DNA of 8,760 bases from Bacteroidota bacterium (lineage in GTDB: Bacteria > Bacteroidota > Bacteroidia > Chitinophagales > Chitinophagaceae), in contig VBAU01000354.1 of assembly GCA_005883855.1 (NCBI GenBank), positions 261-9,020 of the forward strand, written 5' to 3'. The notes below the pieces were generated by a model. It was not told the DNA's origin and searched no databases. It saw nothing but the letters and a program-made list of their open reading frames with translations. Shown piece after piece: positions 6,814 through 8,760 of this stretch. Position 1 is the first letter of the stretch. Each line of letters starts with the position of its first letter. Position numbers and translations under genes: made by a program.

Positions 6814-6840
6814 CACTACTGAGCTTGTCAGTAAAAAAAA

Positions 6841-6846
6841 GGAGGA
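6841..6846 (+). promoter_or_regulatory. Strong Shine-Dalgarno sequence (GGAGGA) of metH
   Basis: GGAGGA follows an A8 run and ends 3 bases before the ATG at 6850. It is unusual here, since no other gene in the window has a recognisable ribosome binding site. It fixes the metH start and could be an accessible target for regulation. Confidence 0.75.
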
Positions 6847-6849
6847 AAC

Positions 6850-7878
6850 ATGAAAACCATTAAAGACTTACTCAACGAGCGCATTGTGATCATTGACGGT
6901 GCCATGGGCACAATGATTCAGCGTTATCAACTCAACGAGGCAGAATATCGCGGCGAACGCTTTAAAGATTGGCCGACGGATCTTAAGGGGAATAATGATC
7001 TGCTTAGTCTTACTCAACCGCAGATCATCAAAGAGATCCACAAAGAATATTTGGCAGCCGGTGCGGATATTATTGAAACAAATACCTTCAACTCGCAACG
7101 TGTTTCCCTGGCTGATTATCACATGGAGGAACTGGCTTATGAAATGAATTTAGCTGCTGCTACGATTGCCAGGCAAGCAATCGGGGAAAACCAAATTGAA
7201 AATCGGAAATTCGAAGTTGAAAAGCCGGCCTTTCTCGCCGGGGCCATCGGTCCAATGAACAAAACATTGTCACTCTCTCCTGACGTGAATAACCCGGGTT
7301 ACCGCGCACTTAGTTTTGATGAAGCCATGAATGCATATTATGAGCAGGTGAAAGGGTTGGTTGAAGGAGGTGTTGATCTGCTTCTTATTGAAACGATTTT
7401 TGATACTCTAAATGCCAAGGCAGCAATTTTTGCCGTTAAAAAATATTTTAGAGATACAAGGCAAAGTGAGCTTCCGATCATGATCAGCGGCACTATCACC
7501 GACGCCAGCGGAAGAACGTTGAGCGGCCAAACCTTAGAGGCGTTTTATACTTCGATCATTCACGCAAAACCATTGAGTGTTGGACTGAATTGTGCGCTTG
7601 GAGCGAAGGAAATGCGGTCTCATATTGAGGAGTTGTCGCACATCGCCTCCACTTACATATCTGCGTATCCCAACGCAGGTTTGCCAAACGCCATGGGCCA
7701 ATATGACGAACAACCGGAGGATACCGCCCACTACATTGAAGAATGGGCTAGAGAAGGTTTTGTCAACATTGTTGGTGGTTGCTGTGGCACTACGCCGGAT
7801 CATATCAAACATATCGCGGATCACGTTAAAAATTTAGAACCGAGAAAATTGCCCGTCGTCGAACCTGAATTGGTTTAA
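6850..7878 (+). CDS. metH: Methionine synthase, homocysteine-binding subunit (split MetH, N-terminal part)
   Basis: This 342-residue protein is a complete homocysteine S-methyltransferase barrel, the first module of cobalamin-dependent methionine synthase. It binds homocysteine thiolate through zinc and presents it to methylcobalamin. Visible features are DGAMGTMIQ (16-24), ETNTFNSQR, AGAIGPMNKTLSLSPDVN, LLLIETIFDTLNAKAA, and the zinc ligands C248 (in LNCALG) and C311/C312 (in GGCCGTTPDH). These line up almost exactly with the cysteines of the E. coli enzyme (247, 310, 311). The gene stops after a proline-rich tail, and the pterin-binding part starts 5 bases later in another frame with its own ATG. 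As far as I know a split metH is usual in Bacteroidota, so this is not damage. Start is set by GGAGGA. It could be named as a stand-alone homocysteine S-methyltransferase, but the neighbour argues for split MetH. Confidence 0.93.
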   Translation: MKTIKDLLNERIVIIDGAMGTMIQRYQLNEAEYRGERFKDWPTDLKGNNDLLSLTQPQIIKEIHKEYLAAGADIIETNTFNSQRVSLADYHMEELAYEMNLAAATIARQAIGENQIENRKFEVEKPAFLAGAIGPMNKTLSLSPDVNNPGYRALSFDEAMNAYYEQVKGLVEGGVDLLLIETIFDTLNAKAAIFAVKKYFRDTRQSELPIMISGTITDASGRTLSGQTLEAFYTSIIHAKPLSVGLNCALGAKEMRSHIEELSHIASTYISAYPNAGLPNAMGQYDEQPEDTAHYIEEWAREGFVNIVGGCCGTTPDHIKHIADHVKNLEPRKLPVVEPELV

Positions 7879-7883
7879 TTATT

Positions 7884-8760
7884 ATGAGTGAACCTACAGT
7901 TATCAAACCATATCTGCGCTTATCCGGCCTTGAGCCTCTCGTTGTCAGACCTGAAAGCAACTTCATAAATATCGGCGAACGAACCAACATAACAGGTTCA
8001 AAGAAATTCGCCCGCCTCATCAAAGAAAACAAATATGAAGAAGCGCTAAGCGTGGCCAGGCAACAGGTCGAGAGCGGCGCGCAAATTTTGGATGTGAATA
8101 TGGATGATGCCTTGCTGGATGGCGTGAAGGCCATGACAACTCTTCTCAATCTCCTGCAAAGTGAACCTGATATCGCGAAAATTCCCATCATGATCGACAG
8201 CTCGAAATTTGAGATCATTGAAGCTGGTTTGAAGTGTGTGCAGGGCAAATGCATTGTGAATTCGATTTCGATGAAAGAGGGTGAGGAGAAATTTATCCAG
8301 CAAGCTGAGACCTGTAAAATGTATGGCGCCTCAGTTGTAGTTATGGCATTTGATGAGAAAGGCCAGGCCGATACCCTTCAAAGAAGGGTTGACATTTGTA
8401 CCAAAGCATATGAGATATTAACCCGGCAAGTTGGGTTTGATCCACAGGATATCATTTTCGATCCGAATATTTTTGCCGTCGCTACGGGTTTAGAAGAACA
8501 CAACAACTATGCGGTGGACTACATTGAAGCCACCGGAATTATCAAGCAAAAAATGCCGTTAGTGAAAGTAAGCGGCGGTGTAAGTAACCTTTCCTTTTCT
8601 TTTCGCGGCAATGACCACGTCCGTGAAGCTATGCATGCCGTTTTTTTGTACCATGCCATCAAGGCTGGAATGGACATGGGAATTGTAAATGCGGGCCAGT
8701 TGGTTGTGTATGATGAGATCGAACCAGAATTGCGTAAACTATGCGAAGACGTAATTCTCA
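7884..8760 (+). CDS. metH: Methionine synthase, pterin- and cobalamin-binding subunit (split MetH, 3' end outside the window)
   Basis: The frame is open from ATG 7884 to the window end, giving 292 residues so far. It starts with a short linker and then the methyltetrahydrofolate-binding (pterin-binding) barrel: INIGERTNITGSKKF (28-42), GAQILDVNMDDALLDG (65-80), IMIDSSKFEIIEAGLK (from 102), IVNSISMKEGEEKF, VVVMAFDEKGQAD, IIFDPNIFAVATG, and VSGGVSNLSFSFRGN followed by REAMHAVFLYHAIKAGMDMGIVNAG. All are standard MetH motifs. The cobalamin-binding and reactivation domains should follow beyond 8760; whole proteins of this kind are about 890 residues. It begins 5 bases after the previous stop without a Shine-Dalgarno sequence, so translation is probably coupled to the first subunit. 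It transfers the methyl group from methyl-THF to cobalamin for the partner to use. Confidence 0.95.
   Translation, partial: MSEPTVIKPYLRLSGLEPLVVRPESNFINIGERTNITGSKKFARLIKENKYEEALSVARQQVESGAQILDVNMDDALLDGVKAMTTLLNLLQSEPDIAKIPIMIDSSKFEIIEAGLKCVQGKCIVNSISMKEGEEKFIQQAETCKMYGASVVVMAFDEKGQADTLQRRVDICTKAYEILTRQVGFDPQDIIFDPNIFAVATGLEEHNNYAVDYIEATGIIKQKMPLVKVSGGVSNLSFSFRGNDHVREAMHAVFLYHAIKAGMDMGIVNAGQLVVYDEIEPELRKLCEDVIL

Larger units (their letters stand above)
6625..6849 (+). promoter_or_regulatory. Long structured leader of the metH operon, class unknown
   Basis: About 225 bases lie between promoter and start codon. Direct reading shows four perfect inverted repeats: ACAGGC/GCCTGT (6624-6629, 6648-6653), GAAACT/AGTTTC (6701-6706, 6715-6720, 8-base loop), TTGATGT/ACATCAA (6748-6754, 6763-6769, 8-base loop) and ACTGA/TCAGT (6818-6822, 6828-6832). 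A purine-rich AAGGAAGGAGGA at 6667-6678 and the metH GGAGGA at 6841-6846 can each pair with the pyrimidine stretch at 6803-6809. Such a leader before a methionine gene suggests control by S-adenosylmethionine, cobalamin or methionine supply, but I recognise neither the S-box core, the SAM-II core nor the cobalamin B12 box. Function is inferred from length, structure and position only. Confidence 0.45.

Noticed and set aside
6818..6840. Hairpin plus A8 before metH as a terminator
   Set aside because: The run after the stem is A, not T, on the coding strand, and read from the other strand there is no gene to terminate.
6625..6849. S-box, SAM-II or cobalamin riboswitch before metH
   Set aside because: I looked for the S-box GAGGGA and GGTGCTAA-like cores, the SAM-II core and the B12 box and found none. 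Only the context supports a riboswitch.
7871..7890. Frameshift separating a single metH
   Set aside because: There is a clean stop, a 5-base gap, a new ATG and complete modules on each side, matching the split form known in Bacteroidota.
7826..8254. 142-codon open frame on the - strand
   Set aside because: It lies opposite the end of the first metH gene and the start of the second, with no support of its own.

Overview
The window looks like a chromosomal segment from a member of the Bacteroidota, most likely near the Chitinophagales. Four things point there: protein sequences typical of that phylum, the phylum-specific promoter box TAnnTTTG before several genes, near absence of Shine-Dalgarno sequences, and a methionine synthase split into two genes. 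All real genes lie on the + strand. I see no phage, CRISPR, insertion sequence, tRNA or rRNA. No gene-free stretch exceeds 300 bases; the longest is the 286-base recR-metH gap, which holds a promoter and a structured leader.

Layout. Bases 2-259 are the 3' end of a sodium:solute symporter gene, followed closely by a gene for a 62-residue two-helix membrane protein (268-456). A -7 box at 508-515 precedes a gene for a membrane-anchored TPR protein (557-1207). Next is a large UvrD/PcrA-like helicase gene (1310-3673) whose RecB-like PD-(D/E)XK nuclease domain continues in another frame to 4422. After a 114-base gap with a short tandem repeat comes a lipoprotein gene with a Big_5/Ig-like domain (4537-5472), whose C-terminal part also continues in another frame (to 5900). 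recR follows (5928-6563). A textbook Bacteroidota promoter (6587-6618) then opens a leader of about 225 bases, ending in an unusually strong Shine-Dalgarno sequence before the split cobalamin-dependent methionine synthase genes (6850-7878, and 7884 to the window end).

How the genes work together. The helicase-nuclease and RecR both belong to DNA repair. The two metH halves form one enzyme activity, homocysteine methylation by methyltetrahydrofolate. The symporter, small membrane protein, TPR protein and Ig-lipoprotein are envelope genes with no evident link to repair.

Most notable points. (1) Two neighbouring genes are each interrupted by a net one-base shift of the same phase, which means either decay or sequence error. 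(2) The helicase's nuclease part carries a cysteine pattern like the AddB/Cas4-type iron-sulfur nuclease. (3) The metH leader contains several perfect hairpins, a possible 12-codon upstream ORF, and a pyrimidine stretch able to cover the metH ribosome binding site, but no riboswitch class I recognise. I found no convincing new multi-gene system; the metH leader is the best candidate for something undescribed.
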